In this document: positions 14,936-21,883 of the stretch, piece after piece | Position numbering within the stretch: position 1 is the first letter of the stretch | Layout of the letters: each line of letters opens with the position of its first letter | Position numbers and translations under genes: made by a program | The notes under the pieces: generated by a model | Told to the model about the DNA's origin: nothing | Databases searched by the model: none | Seen by the model: the letters and a program-made list of their open reading frames with translations, nothing else | Assembly (NCBI RefSeq): GCF_000247605.1 | Contig: NC_016894.1 | Location: 3,585,732-3,649,731 of the forward strand | Source: Acetobacterium woodii DSM 1030 | GTDB taxonomy: Bacteria; Bacillota; Clostridia; Eubacteriales; Eubacteriaceae | Direction: 5' to 3' | Length of the DNA stretch: 64,000 nucleotides

Positions 14936-15142
14936 TCACCTCCTAATTTGGCTTTTTTCCACTATTTGAATTTCCAATCCTAAAGCATCCAGTAACTGAA
15001 CCAAGCTTTTATAAGTAATATTTTTTTCTCCTGATTCCCATAAGTAGATTGTTTTAAATGAAAAATTGGCAATGTCAGCCAGTTCCTTAACTGATAACCC
15101 TCTTTCTTCTCTTTTATTTTTGATAAATTTGTTGATATTCAT
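14936..15142 (-). CDS. Xre-family HTH regulator (68 aa)
   Basis: A compact Cro-type domain: INKFIKNKREERGLSVKELADIANFSFKTIYLWESGEKNITYKSLVQLL. The chosen start is ATG 15142 with AAAGG upstream. The last codons (ATT AGG AGG TGA) form the ribosome site of the next gene. The start codon overlaps the -35 of the divergent promoter at 15142, so it may control the 15232 gene and itself. A fragment of its 3' end is duplicated at 12563. Confidence 0.78.
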   Translation of the reverse strand: MNINKFIKNKREERGLSVKELADIANFSFKTIYLWESGEKNITYKSLVQLLDALGLEIQIVEKSQIRR

Positions 15143-15169
15143 TGACACACCTTTCTTAAATGGTACAAT
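15142..15169 (+). promoter_or_regulatory. Sigma-A promoter for the 15232 gene
   Basis: TTGACA (15142-15147), 16 nt, TACAAT (15164-15169). Following ATATAGTATGTTGATATATCGTGATCACAATATGTG-like half-repeats to 15206 could be an operator for the divergent Xre protein. The -35 overlaps the Xre start codon. Confidence 0.7.
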
Positions 15170-15231
15170 ATATAGTATGTTGATATATCGTGATCACAAT
15201 ATGTGAAATATTTAGGAAGGAGATCCATAAC

Positions 15232-15489
15232 ATGAGTTTTGAAGGTGCACTCATTTCAGAACAGGGACAGAAATTTGCAATTGTTTCCGTAAAATCATAT
15301 GTCATTAACAGTTCTGACCGTGAACAAGTAAGAAGTTCTTTTATCCCGGTCTTTGGAAACATACCAATAATTCTGATGTCACAAAATTCAAAAGGTATTC
15401 CAACATATCATGGTCGAAAAGATATTGTGAAATTTCTTGCAAACATTCATATTAGTCAAATACCTTGGAAGAAATACACTCTAAATTAG
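15232..15489 (+). CDS. Hypothetical accessory protein (85 aa)
   Basis: ATG 15232 follows AGGAAGGAGATC, a strong ribosome site; the open frame extends upstream without one. The sequence FAIVSVKSYVINSSDREQVRSSF and IPIILMSQNSKGIPTYHGR resembles a small barrel of unknown role. It is divergent from the Xre gene, so it is probably under its control, and converges on the 15452 gene with a 38-nt overlap. Confidence 0.62.
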   Translation: MSFEGALISEQGQKFAIVSVKSYVINSSDREQVRSSFIPVFGNIPIILMSQNSKGIPTYHGRKDIVKFLANIHISQIPWKKYTLN

Positions 15490-15634
15490 CAACTTGTTCA
15501 TAATTTCCTACTAATTGCCCCAAATGCTCTTCACAAACAAATCGCTTTTCTAATACACCTGGGGCAATTTCAACTTCATCCAGAATTACTCCCTCGTTTT
15601 TGCATCCTAAGTAAGCACATTTTCTATCTGCCAT
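15452..15634 (-). CDS. Small cysteine-rich early protein (60 aa)
   Basis: ATG 15634 behind leader copy H. The sequence MADRKCAYLGCKNEG then FVCEEHLG gives CxxxxC...CxxH, a probable small zinc finger. First codons again resemble those after copies B and G. Function unknown; zinc-finger peptides of this size in phage early regions are often host-takeover or regulatory factors. Confidence 0.57.
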   Translation of the reverse strand: MADRKCAYLGCKNEGVILDEVEIAPGVLEKRFVCEEHLGQLVGNYEQVANLECISSKVFD

Positions 15635-15707
15635 CCTTCTCACCTCCTAACTTGGTTTCTTATTTTTACTCTTGTTTCAACTTCAAAATAAACCTATATC
15701 GTCAGTT
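15635..15707. promoter_or_regulatory. Leader repeat copy H with weak plus-strand promoter
   Basis: Minus: AAGTTAGGAGGTGAGAAGG before ATG 15634. Plus: TTGTTT (15672-15677), 17 nt, TATATC (15695-15700), then GTCAGTTTTTTT. The only plus frame is 18 codons (15713-15769), without a ribosome site. Confidence 0.62.
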
Positions 15708-15770
15708 TTTTTATGTTTGAAATTACATTAAAGGATGCTCAGAGCATTGCCCACAAAAATAAGAAATGAG

Positions 15771-15947
15771 CTATTCCATCCCTACTTTTATTTCAAAATC
15801 ATAATTCTCAAGTTTTTCAATTGTGTTTTTGAGCAGTTGCATTTGAACTATCGCTTGTTCTAATAATTCTTCAAATGCTTTATTGCTTCTTGCTGAAATA
15901 TGCAACTCATTTTGGTTGGTGTGCATAATCATCTTATCTTTATCCAG
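15771..15947 (-). CDS. Hypothetical early protein (58 aa) with CTG at the conserved start position
   Basis: The leader AGGAGGTGAGAAGG is followed by CTG where most copies have ATG. An ATG five codons later could also serve. The product is helical (NKAFEELLEQAIVQMQLLKNTIEKLENYDFEIK). Second case, with 12126, of a changed start in this array. Function unknown. Confidence 0.5.
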   Translation of the reverse strand: MDKDKMIMHTNQNELHISARSNKAFEELLEQAIVQMQLLKNTIEKLENYDFEIKVGME

Positions 15948-15959
15948 CCTTCTCACCTC

Positions 15960-16211
15960 CTAACTTGGTTTTTGATTTCTGTCGTATTTAGTCCCATATT
16001 CTTGTACTTCAAGATTAAAAAAATATCCAACAGGTTTATTAAGAATTGAAGCAATCTCGGTCATTACGTTTAATTTAGGTATTGTCTTCCCAAGCTCTAT
16101 ATATCTATACGTTGACTTGCTTTTATAACCTAGTTTATAAGCCATTGCTTCATATGTTAGACCTTTTTTCTTTCTTTCTTCTCTTAGCTTATCAGAATAA
16201 ACTAACACCAA
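15960..16211 (-). CDS. Cro-like Xre repressor, first gene of the early operon
   Basis: About 83 aa with HTH (SDKLREERKKKGLTYEAMAYKLGYKSKSTYRYIELGKTIP). Start TTG 16211 or GTG 16208 after GGGAGGTGAG. Divergent from the CI-like gene and transcribed from the promoter at 16249-16277 with operators on it. Its stop TAG is part of the leader TTAGGAGG of the next gene, like the Xre gene at 14936. This is the expected position for Cro. Confidence 0.8.
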   Translation of the reverse strand: MVLVYSDKLREERKKKGLTYEAMAYKLGYKSKSTYRYIELGKTIPKLNVMTEIASILNKPVGYFFNLEVQEYGTKYDRNQKPS

Positions 16212-16227
16212 TAACTCACCTCCCTAC

Positions 16228-16277
16228 GTACGAGTATCTCGTACATTTATTATAGTACACGATTCTCGTACTGTCAA
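16228..16277 (-). promoter_or_regulatory. Early promoter (PR) with two repressor operators
   Basis: Minus-strand TTGACA (16277-16272), 17-nt spacer, TATAAT (16254-16249). Operator O1 is a perfect 7-3-7 palindrome, GTACGAGTATCTCGTAC (16228-16244), at the start point. O2, GTACACGATTCTCGTAC (16255-16271), fills the spacer exactly. Centres are 27 bp apart. A half-site (AGTACTC) lies near 16297. Confidence 0.85.
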
Positions 16278-16326
16278 TATGAAAGTTTTGTATTTTAGTA
16301 CTCTTTGTTTTGTTAGTTCATTCTCT

Positions 16327-16355
16327 TTGTACTTTTATTAGAAGTGTTGTATAAT
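16327..16355 (+). promoter_or_regulatory. Repressor promoter (PRM-like)
   Basis: TTGTAC (16327-16332), 17 nt, TATAAT (16350-16355), about 47 nt before the CI-like start. AAGGTGG gives the ribosome site. Confidence 0.72.
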
Positions 16356-16401
16356 TAATATCAAAACTAATAAGTCTTAAAATTCCATAAGGTGGTTAAT
16401 A

Positions 16402-16890
16402 ATGATTGGCTCAAGATTGAAATATTTAAGAAATCAAAAAAATTTAAACCAAACTGAATTAGCTAACGCATTGTGTTTAGGTGGGAAGACAACTATTTCT
16501 AGTTATGAAAATGGTTATAGTTCTCCAGATAATGAGACTTTAAGTAAAATCGCTGATTATTTCCACGTCTCCACCGATTATCTCCTTGGTCGAACAGACA
16601 ACCCACTACCAGTGCGTGACGTTGATCAGGATCTGCATGATGAACAAGACGTCGAGTCCCAGTGGCGTGCTTTTGTCAAAAAATATTCAAACGATCGTTT
16701 GATGTTTTTAAACTATGAAGATGCTGACGATGAACAAAAGCTGCTGATTATGGAGGAATACCTTGAAGCGCTTGAAAAGAAAAAGAAAAGGGTTGAAAAA
16801 TTTATGGACTACCCATTAGAAGTGATCGACGAAGCTTTGAATTTTGCAGCGTATAATGTAGAACAGCGGAAGAAAAAAAACAATGTTTAA
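16402..16890 (+). CDS. CI-like phage repressor (Xre family)
   Basis: 162 aa. N-terminal HTH (GSRLKYLRNQKNLNQTELANALCLGGKTTISSYENGYSSPD) followed by YLLGRTDNP, typical of SinR/ImmR-type repressors, and a C-terminal region without the S24 LexA-like protease. Repressors without S24 are usually inactivated by an ImmA-type protease, which is encoded at 17781. It presumably holds the palindromic operators at PR and maintains lysogeny. Confidence 0.85.
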   Translation: MIGSRLKYLRNQKNLNQTELANALCLGGKTTISSYENGYSSPDNETLSKIADYFHVSTDYLLGRTDNPLPVRDVDQDLHDEQDVESQWRAFVKKYSNDRLMFLNYEDADDEQKLLIMEEYLEALEKKKKRVEKFMDYPLEVIDEALNFAAYNVEQRKKKNNV

Positions 16891-16959
16891 AAACAGGTCT
16901 TATTAAATTCTGTTTTTTTACGCCCCAAATTTAAGAACGATCTTTTAAGGAGCAATAAA

Positions 16960-17595
16960 ATGGATTTAATTCTCGCAAATATCCAATCTATTGGCGCAAA
17001 ATTGCCACTTATAGTAGGTTGGCTTGTCACAATTTACATAGCTAAATACTCTGCAACAAAGCCAATGAAGGTTGAAATAAAAAAAGCGCAATATCATAAA
17101 GTATATTCACCAATATATATATATTTACGTGATCTAAAGCAGAATGAACCAGAACGCGTAATATCTCGCAAAGAAGTTGCCTATATTTACTCAATATTTA
17201 GAGCTAATTTTTCTCTTGTAGAGCTAAACAATATTTTATTGTGTGAAAAAATTCTAATTAAAATAAAATTAGGCGAAAATTATGAGGATGATTTTATAAA
17301 ATTATACCAAAAAATAAACATTAAGTACTTACTGCTGAGAAAATCCATTGGCTATCCCTCTATTAATATTTTAAGTTCCTTCAATGAAGCACCACGCAAC
17401 TTAAAAATAATGATTGTTTTATCCATTCTTGCATTTATTGTTAGTTCAATCCTTGCTCTAGAATATTTATTTTCTTTAATTGATACTATATTTTCATCAT
17501 TTGAATTTAACAATATTCTGTATTTTATTATTTATGCTTCTGGATTTATTCTGTTGATAGTTTTTTTAATTGAAAAAATTCGCAGTAATAAATAG
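16960..17595 (+). CDS. Membrane protein in the lysogeny module, exclusion/abortive-infection candidate
   Basis: 211 aa with one N-terminal transmembrane segment (LPLIVGWLVTIYIAKY, residues 15-30), a cytoplasmic helical middle, and two C-terminal segments (IMIVLSILAFIVSSILAL; ILYFIIYASGFILLIVFL). It sits between repressor and ImmA, a slot often used by superinfection-exclusion or Abi genes expressed in lysogens. No family recognised; AT-rich relative to neighbours. The defence role is inference from position. Confidence 0.65.
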   Translation: MDLILANIQSIGAKLPLIVGWLVTIYIAKYSATKPMKVEIKKAQYHKVYSPIYIYLRDLKQNEPERVISRKEVAYIYSIFRANFSLVELNNILLCEKILIKIKLGENYEDDFIKLYQKINIKYLLLRKSIGYPSINILSSFNEAPRNLKIMIVLSILAFIVSSILALEYLFSLIDTIFSSFEFNNILYFIIYASGFILLIVFLIEKIRSNK

Positions 17596-17659
17596 TCTTC
17601 CTAAAATCTAAGTATTTCAATTATCATTATATATTTTCTTCAATTTTTTTAACACTTTC

Positions 17660-17690
17660 CTGGGAACCTAAAGCAAGTTCCCAGTTTTTT
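17660..17690 (+). terminator. Strong terminator of the repressor/membrane-protein transcript
   Basis: Stem CTGGGAAC (17660-17667)/GTTCCCAG (17677-17684), 9-nt loop, followed by TTTTTT. Confidence 0.88.
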
Positions 17691-17721
17691 CTTCATAACA
17701 AATATTTACTCTATTTATCTA

Positions 17722-17733
17722 GAACATCTGTTC
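17722..17733 (+). promoter_or_regulatory. SOS/LexA-like box upstream of immA
   Basis: GAACATCTGTTC matches the Gram-positive LexA pattern GAAC-N4-GTTC. It overlaps the expected -35 region of a promoter with -10 TAGAAT (17745-17750) ahead of the ImmA gene at 17781. A further AACGTTCTTTTT stretch follows. Confidence 0.6.
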
Positions 17734-17780
17734 TTTTTATGTGTTAGAATAAACAAACGTTCTTTTTAAGGAGGATTGTC

Positions 17781-18224
17781 ATGTATAACACACAACGGAT
17801 GAAATCTATTTTTCTACACCAAAAATATAAACTCTCTACCTTTCCCATCCCAATCTGGCAAATTGAACAAGTTATCATTGACAATGGTTATGATATTTGC
17901 GTTTCTAAAAAATCAAAATTGTCTTTTATTTTAAGCACCACAGTTTTTGTGCCAAATTTCTGTGATTCTCAAGCCCGTTTCTGTTTGAGCCATGAGTTAG
18001 GTCATATTTTATGTAATCATTACGATGTGTATCATGTAGACAAATATACCAAAAGCAAGTATGAATCCCAAGCGAATGCCTTTGCATTCTATTTTCTGAT
18101 GCCCCCGGAATCTTTCGAGATCAACGCAAAATCCTTTAATATATATGAACTGGCGGAATTATATGGGGTGCCATTTGAAGCCGTTAAAAATCGTTTTAAA
18201 CTAATTTCAGAAGTTAATAATTAA
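17781..18224 (+). CDS. immA: ImmA/IrrE-family metallopeptidase
   Basis: 147 aa with the zinc protease motif HELGH (CLSHELGHILCNHYD, about residue 74) and QANAFAFYFLMP, the COG2856 pattern. Such proteases cleave ImmR/CI-like repressors after DNA damage and trigger excision and induction. AAGGAGGATTG precedes ATG. The SOS-like box upstream suggests its own synthesis rises during the SOS response. Followed within 17 nt by the integrase gene. Confidence 0.88.
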   Translation: MYNTQRMKSIFLHQKYKLSTFPIPIWQIEQVIIDNGYDICVSKKSKLSFILSTTVFVPNFCDSQARFCLSHELGHILCNHYDVYHVDKYTKSKYESQANAFAFYFLMPPESFEINAKSFNIYELAELYGVPFEAVKNRFKLISEVNN

Positions 18225-18241
18225 CCTTAGGAGGTGTATTT

Positions 18242-19285
18242 ATGAAATTACCAAATGGTTTTGGAAATATCAGTAAACTATCTGGTAAAAGAAGAAATCC
18301 TTGGCGAGCGAGAAAAACTTGCGGATGGGAGACAATTGAAGATGACAAACTAGTCCAAAAATTTATAACAATTGGTTATTACCCCACCCGCCAGGATGCC
18401 CTGCAAGCTCTTTCTAATTTTAATGAGAATCCTTATGACATTCAAACAGAGAAAGCAACTTTCGAAGATATTTATATAGCATGGTCAAAAGAACATTTTG
18501 AAAAGATTGTTCCATCGGCCGCACGAACATGGAAAAGCGCCTACAAGTATTGTAGCCCAATTTACAAAATAAAAATGAAAGACCTTCGAGTCAATCATCT
18601 GGAACAAACAATAAAAAATGCAAAAGTTGGCGATGCCACAAAAAGTCGAATAAAGTCTTTATTTAATCAAATGTTCCGCTATGCAATGAGGCATGAAATA
18701 GTCGACAAAAATTATGCTGAAATCTGCAATACTGTTAAAAGCCCAAGGCCCACAAGAGACAATGTCCCATTTACAAAAAAAGAACTGCAAATTTTGTGGA
18801 ATAATATATCTTTTCCATTTGCAGATATGGTCTTAATTGGTGTATACTCAGGATGGCGACCACAAGAATTGGCGACTCTAAAAATTGAAGATATTGACTT
18901 GAAAAATCATACGATGTGTGGCGGTCTAAAAACCGATGCTGGAAGAAACCGGATCGTTCCAATCCACTCGAAAATTTATGACTTAATAGAAAAACGCTAT
19001 GATCCGGAGAATGAATTTCTTTTTTATGATGAGAATGGACAACAAGGCAAAACAATGACCTACGATAAATATCGTGGTCGATTTAATAAAATAAATGAAA
19101 AGTTCGGTTTCAAACATCGCCCTCATGAAACAAGACACACTTTTATTACGATGGCTAAAGAAGCCCAGGTAAATGACTATGTATTGAAGTTGATGGTTGG
19201 ACATGCTATAGAAGATATCACGGAAAAAGTTTATACTCACAGAACGTTGGAGCAGCTTAAAACTGAGATTGAAAAGATCAAATAA
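18242..19285 (+). CDS. int: Prophage integrase (tyrosine recombinase)
   Basis: 347 aa with a complete domain order: N-terminal arm-type DNA-binding region (KRRNPWRARKTCGW, AP2-like), SAM-like core-binding domain (TFEDIYIAWSKEHFEK...), and catalytic domain with Arg (YSGWRPQELATL), His-x-x-Arg (RPHETRHTFI), His (MVGHA) and Tyr (EKVYTHRT). GGAGGTGTATTT precedes ATG. It is the outermost gene of the prophage, so the attachment site should lie at 19.3-19.5 kb. Confidence 0.93.
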   Translation: MKLPNGFGNISKLSGKRRNPWRARKTCGWETIEDDKLVQKFITIGYYPTRQDALQALSNFNENPYDIQTEKATFEDIYIAWSKEHFEKIVPSAARTWKSAYKYCSPIYKIKMKDLRVNHLEQTIKNAKVGDATKSRIKSLFNQMFRYAMRHEIVDKNYAEICNTVKSPRPTRDNVPFTKKELQILWNNISFPFADMVLIGVYSGWRPQELATLKIEDIDLKNHTMCGGLKTDAGRNRIVPIHSKIYDLIEKRYDPENEFLFYDENGQQGKTMTYDKYRGRFNKINEKFGFKHRPHETRHTFITMAKEAQVNDYVLKLMVGHAIEDITEKVYTHRTLEQLKTEIEKIK

Positions 19286-19307
19286 ACTGAGTTCAGTGTA
19301 ATTCAAA

Positions 19308-19490
19308 TGACACACGTATGACACAAATAGTCTTGAAAGCGCCTGTTTAAAGGGGTTACTGCTTCGATTGAGGAAGCAAGTAAGTAGGGTATAGCCCCAT
19401 TTGTTACGGTATCATGCGATTTCGGGGTCGTTTATTTTAGATCATTTGAAGTCGTAAGACACAAGTAGGCCACACCGGTAGGCCACAAGT
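19308..19490 (+). repeat. Integrase arm-type direct repeats / probable attR region
   Basis: Two TGACACAMRTA units start 11 bp apart at 19308 and 19319. A second cluster has GACACAAGTA (19458), GCCACACCGGTA (19469) and GCCACAAGT (19482). Direct repeats in this spacing next to an integrase gene are the usual arm-binding sites. The gap 19286-19746 holds nothing else except a terminator; the att core cannot be fixed without the other prophage end. Confidence 0.55.
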
Positions 19491-19502
19491 TTATTATAAA
19501 AA

Positions 19503-19530
19503 AACCCAGGTTTTTAAGCCTGGGTTTTTT
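19503..19530. terminator. Rho-independent terminator downstream of the integrase
   Basis: Stem AACCCAGG/CCTGGGTT with an 8-nt loop, A-run before and T-run after, so it can act in both directions. It may belong to the host gene interrupted or flanked by the prophage. Confidence 0.85.
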
Positions 19531-19746
19531 GATTCATGAATTTCTTTGGACACCCTGATTGAGAGTCAGATAAGAATAGTGTAAAAACAAACAACGCATT
19601 ATCATTACGTCGATGTTTTTCAGCTACATATTTCAATTAAAAGGGTGCTCGGATTACTCAAAATTTTTTCACTTTAATTGGCTCCGTCATCTTTTATTCA
19701 AACTTTCAAATTCATAAATCAAACTAAATATTTTTACTTTTGTCTA

Positions 19747-20520
19747 TTAGTTTTTTTGACGTACAAATCTAGACCATTTTTCAATTAGAAAAATATCATT
19801 ATATTTTGCCGTTATATCAAAACAACGAATTTCGTCATTATAGTTCAAAAATTCAATATGGGTACAATACAAGTATTCTGTTTCTATAGTACCATCACAT
19901 ATATCATTGAAAAATAATATTTCTAGCATAAGAGAAAATTTACTCCCAACAAGTTCTTCTATATTTTCATCAATAATTTCCAACCTACACTTAAACTCAT
20001 TTATCCCATAGTCTGTTATCGTAGCATAGTCACTTTTGAATATCCAATCATTAGTTAAGACATTTTCATGAATATTATCAGGGTTTAATCGAATACTTTT
20101 CACAAAGAATCTATTCGGCATATTCTGATTAATTGTATTAAATTTTATTTTTAAAGTAAGACATTTACTAGAATTATCTTTTTTAAATACAAAATAATTA
20201 ACTACTCTAGGTCTAAAAATATAAGAAGTATTAATCCAGTTATCTTTTTCTTCATGTTCTTCTGCAATATTTAACAACTGAACTTTATAATTTAAAATAT
20301 AATCTCTCTTTTTAAATAAATTCGTTTGCCAAAATGAAACAATGCTAATTGTAAATGTCGCTATGCCTAAAATCGCCGTCCAAAAAATTGATAAGTCAAA
20401 TTGTCCATTAGAATTTCTAAAGAACAAAGATAAATTATAAAGAATTTTTGGTATTAAATACGGGCTAAAATATAAAAATATTATTACAGAAAGTATAATC
20501 GAAAAACGTTTTTTATTCAT
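19747..20520 (-). CDS. Membrane protein with cytoplasmic beta domain, candidate partner of the nucleotidyltransferase
   Basis: 257 aa. Two N-terminal transmembrane segments (IILSVIIFLYFSPYLI, residues 8-23; IFWTAILGIATFTISIVSF, residues 44-62) are followed by about 190 residues of mixed strands with no recognised motif. It starts 66 nt after the reconstructed stop of the split nucleotidyltransferase gene on the same strand, so the two probably formed an operon. AT-rich like that gene. A defence effector or sensor role is inference only. Confidence 0.62.
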   Translation of the reverse strand: MNKKRFSIILSVIIFLYFSPYLIPKILYNLSLFFRNSNGQFDLSIFWTAILGIATFTISIVSFWQTNLFKKRDYILNYKVQLLNIAEEHEEKDNWINTSYIFRPRVVNYFVFKKDNSSKCLTLKIKFNTINQNMPNRFFVKSIRLNPDNIHENVLTNDWIFKSDYATITDYGINEFKCRLEIIDENIEELVGSKFSLMLEILFFNDICDGTIETEYLYCTHIEFLNYNDEIRCFDITAKYNDIFLIEKWSRFVRQKN

Positions 20521-20586
20521 CTATATAACCCTCTAATTTTTATAACAACAACATAAAAAGCGCTAACCTGAAGGTGGTAAAATGTT

Positions 20587-20669
20587 TTAATCCATATATA
20601 GTATTTTCAATTTCTCCCACTTTTTTCCCCACTCTTTTGATTTTATTCTCTCTTTATATTTATCAAGTT
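20587..20669 (-). pseudogene. C-terminal end of the IS-split nucleotidyltransferase gene
   Basis: Reading on from the other side of the IS element the frame gives YKERIKSKEWGKKWEKLKI and stops at 20587. The F/R-x-R-I-x-x-K-x-W...W-x-K-L pattern is the usual C-terminus of this nucleotidyltransferase family. Removing the IS and one AAGTT copy restores an unbroken 366-codon frame. Confidence 0.85.
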
Positions 20670-20686
20670 GGATTGTCAACACTTTT

Positions 20687-21481
20687 TTAGACAGATTTTT
20701 TGTGGGCTAATTTCCGATAGGCATCTGGTGTGAGATACCCCAATGACGAGTGTATTCGAATGTTGTTGTACCAGTTGACATAATCAGAAAGCATGAGCTT
20801 TAAATAATCCAATCTGTCAAATGCGTATTGGTTAGCGAATTCTGTCTTGAAGACTTTAAAAGCGCTTTCAGCAACAGCATTGTCATAAGGGCAGCCTTTG
20901 TTGCTCAAGGAACGTTTGATATTAAAGGTTTCAATAACACCGTCAATCACATTATTTTTAAATTCACTTCCCCGGTCAGTATGGAAAATTGAAATCTGAT
21001 CCAACCGGTATCTGATCCTGGCAAAAGCTTCATAAACCAGCTGTGCGGTTTTGTTTGGCCCGGCGCTGTATCCGATAATTTCCCGATTGTAAAGATCAAC
21101 GATCAGGCAAACATAGTTCCATTTTCCACCAACCCGAACATAAGTCAGATCACTGACCGCCACTTCCAGTGGTGCCCGTCCATTAAATTCCCGGTTCACT
21201 TCATTGGGGACTGGATCCTGATTAACTGGTTGTTTATGGACTTTGTATTGGGCGACGGTATAATTCGAAACGAGGCCATTCTCCCGCATAATGCGACCAA
21301 TCCGTCTTCGGGAAGCAACAATCCCTTTGACTTCAAGTTGATGTTTGATTTTGCGGGTTCCGTAATTCTTGCGGCTCATTTTGAAAATTTCAATCACATC
21401 CGCGATAATCGGATCGACTCCATTCGTCTTTTTTGAAATGTAGTAATAGGTACTTTTGGGGATATTCAGGACTCTGCACAT
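20687..21481 (-). CDS. IS3-family transposase OrfB (DDE integrase domain)
   Basis: 264 aa from its internal ATG. HTH_21-like start (MCRVLNIPKSTYYYISKK), then rve core with catalytic Asp (VSDLTYVRVGG), Asp (FHTDRGSEF) and Glu (NAVAESAFKVFKTE), ending with the usual YNNIRIHSSLGYLTPDAYR. In the intact element it is made as an OrfAB fusion: on the minus strand ...GGA CGA AAG TAG allows a -1 slip at AAAG into the orfB frame (GTA GAG GTT). No lesions seen, so it may be active. Confidence 0.93.
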   Translation of the reverse strand: MCRVLNIPKSTYYYISKKTNGVDPIIADVIEIFKMSRKNYGTRKIKHQLEVKGIVASRRRIGRIMRENGLVSNYTVAQYKVHKQPVNQDPVPNEVNREFNGRAPLEVAVSDLTYVRVGGKWNYVCLIVDLYNREIIGYSAGPNKTAQLVYEAFARIRYRLDQISIFHTDRGSEFKNNVIDGVIETFNIKRSLSNKGCPYDNAVAESAFKVFKTEFANQYAFDRLDYLKLMLSDYVNWYNNIRIHSSLGYLTPDAYRKLAHKKSV

Positions 21482-21522
21482 TGCTGATACCGAGTAGCGG
21501 TCTTGATTGGCTCGAATAACCT

Positions 21523-21807
21523 CTACTTTCGTCCTATGATCAGCGCTGCCTGCTTTAAAATGTCGTTTTCCATTAATAAACGTTGGTTTTCTTTTCTCAA
21601 GCGGATCAGTTCATTTTCTTCATCAGTGCGGTTGTCATTTTCTTTGAACGAGCCTGAAGACTGATGTTGTTTGATCCATTTATCAAGTGACGATGCCGTC
21701 AAATCATATTCTTTAACAATTTCACTTCGGGGTTTTCCGTTAAGGTACAACTGCACCATCTGGTTTTTGAATTCATCGGTAAAACTTCGTCTTGGTCTTT
21801 TGGTCAT
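21523..21807 (-). CDS. IS3-family transposase OrfA
   Basis: 94 aa HTH_Tnp_1 protein: RPRRSFTDEFKNQMVQLYLNGK with recognition helix around SLDKWIKQH, then a leucine-zipper-like coiled coil (ENELIRLRKENQRLLMENDIL), both typical of OrfA. GGAGACCTGCC lies before the ATG. Its stop sits at the AAAG frameshift site leading into orfB. Confidence 0.92.
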   Translation of the reverse strand: MTKRPRRSFTDEFKNQMVQLYLNGKPRSEIVKEYDLTASSLDKWIKQHQSSGSFKENDNRTDEENELIRLRKENQRLLMENDILKQAALIIGRK

Positions 21808-21883
21808 TTGGCAGGTCTCCTTTATTTATTGTTTTTATTTTACCTGCCCACAATTTTATTGTCCAGTTTATTGTAACCTATCC

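Larger units (their letters stand above)
20670..21883 (-). mobile_element. IS3-family insertion sequence, 1214 bp
   Basis: Both ends begin GGAT and can be aligned as imperfect inverted repeats of 38 bp that share GACA...TTGTGGGC near the inner end. The 5-bp AAGTT is directly repeated at 20665-20669 and 21884-21888, taken as the target duplication. It carries orfA and orfB with a -1 frameshift. The insertion splits the nucleotidyltransferase gene. Confidence 0.88.

Noticed and set aside
15713-15769. 18-codon plus-strand frame (MFEITLKDAQSIAHKNKK) after the copy H promoter
   Set aside because: It has no ribosome site, lies only about 6 nt after the expected start point and fits decayed cargo better than a gene.
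11118-15980. CRISPR array or integron attC cassettes as explanation for the repeats
   Set aside because: Spacers are whole genes, repeats include promoter and ribosome site, they lack attC-like paired boxes, and there is no Cas gene or integron integrase nearby.
19330-19500. Possible tmRNA or tRNA 3' end at the prophage edge
   Set aside because: Checked for a T-loop and CCA-type end; none seen. The structure is better explained by integrase arm repeats and a terminator.
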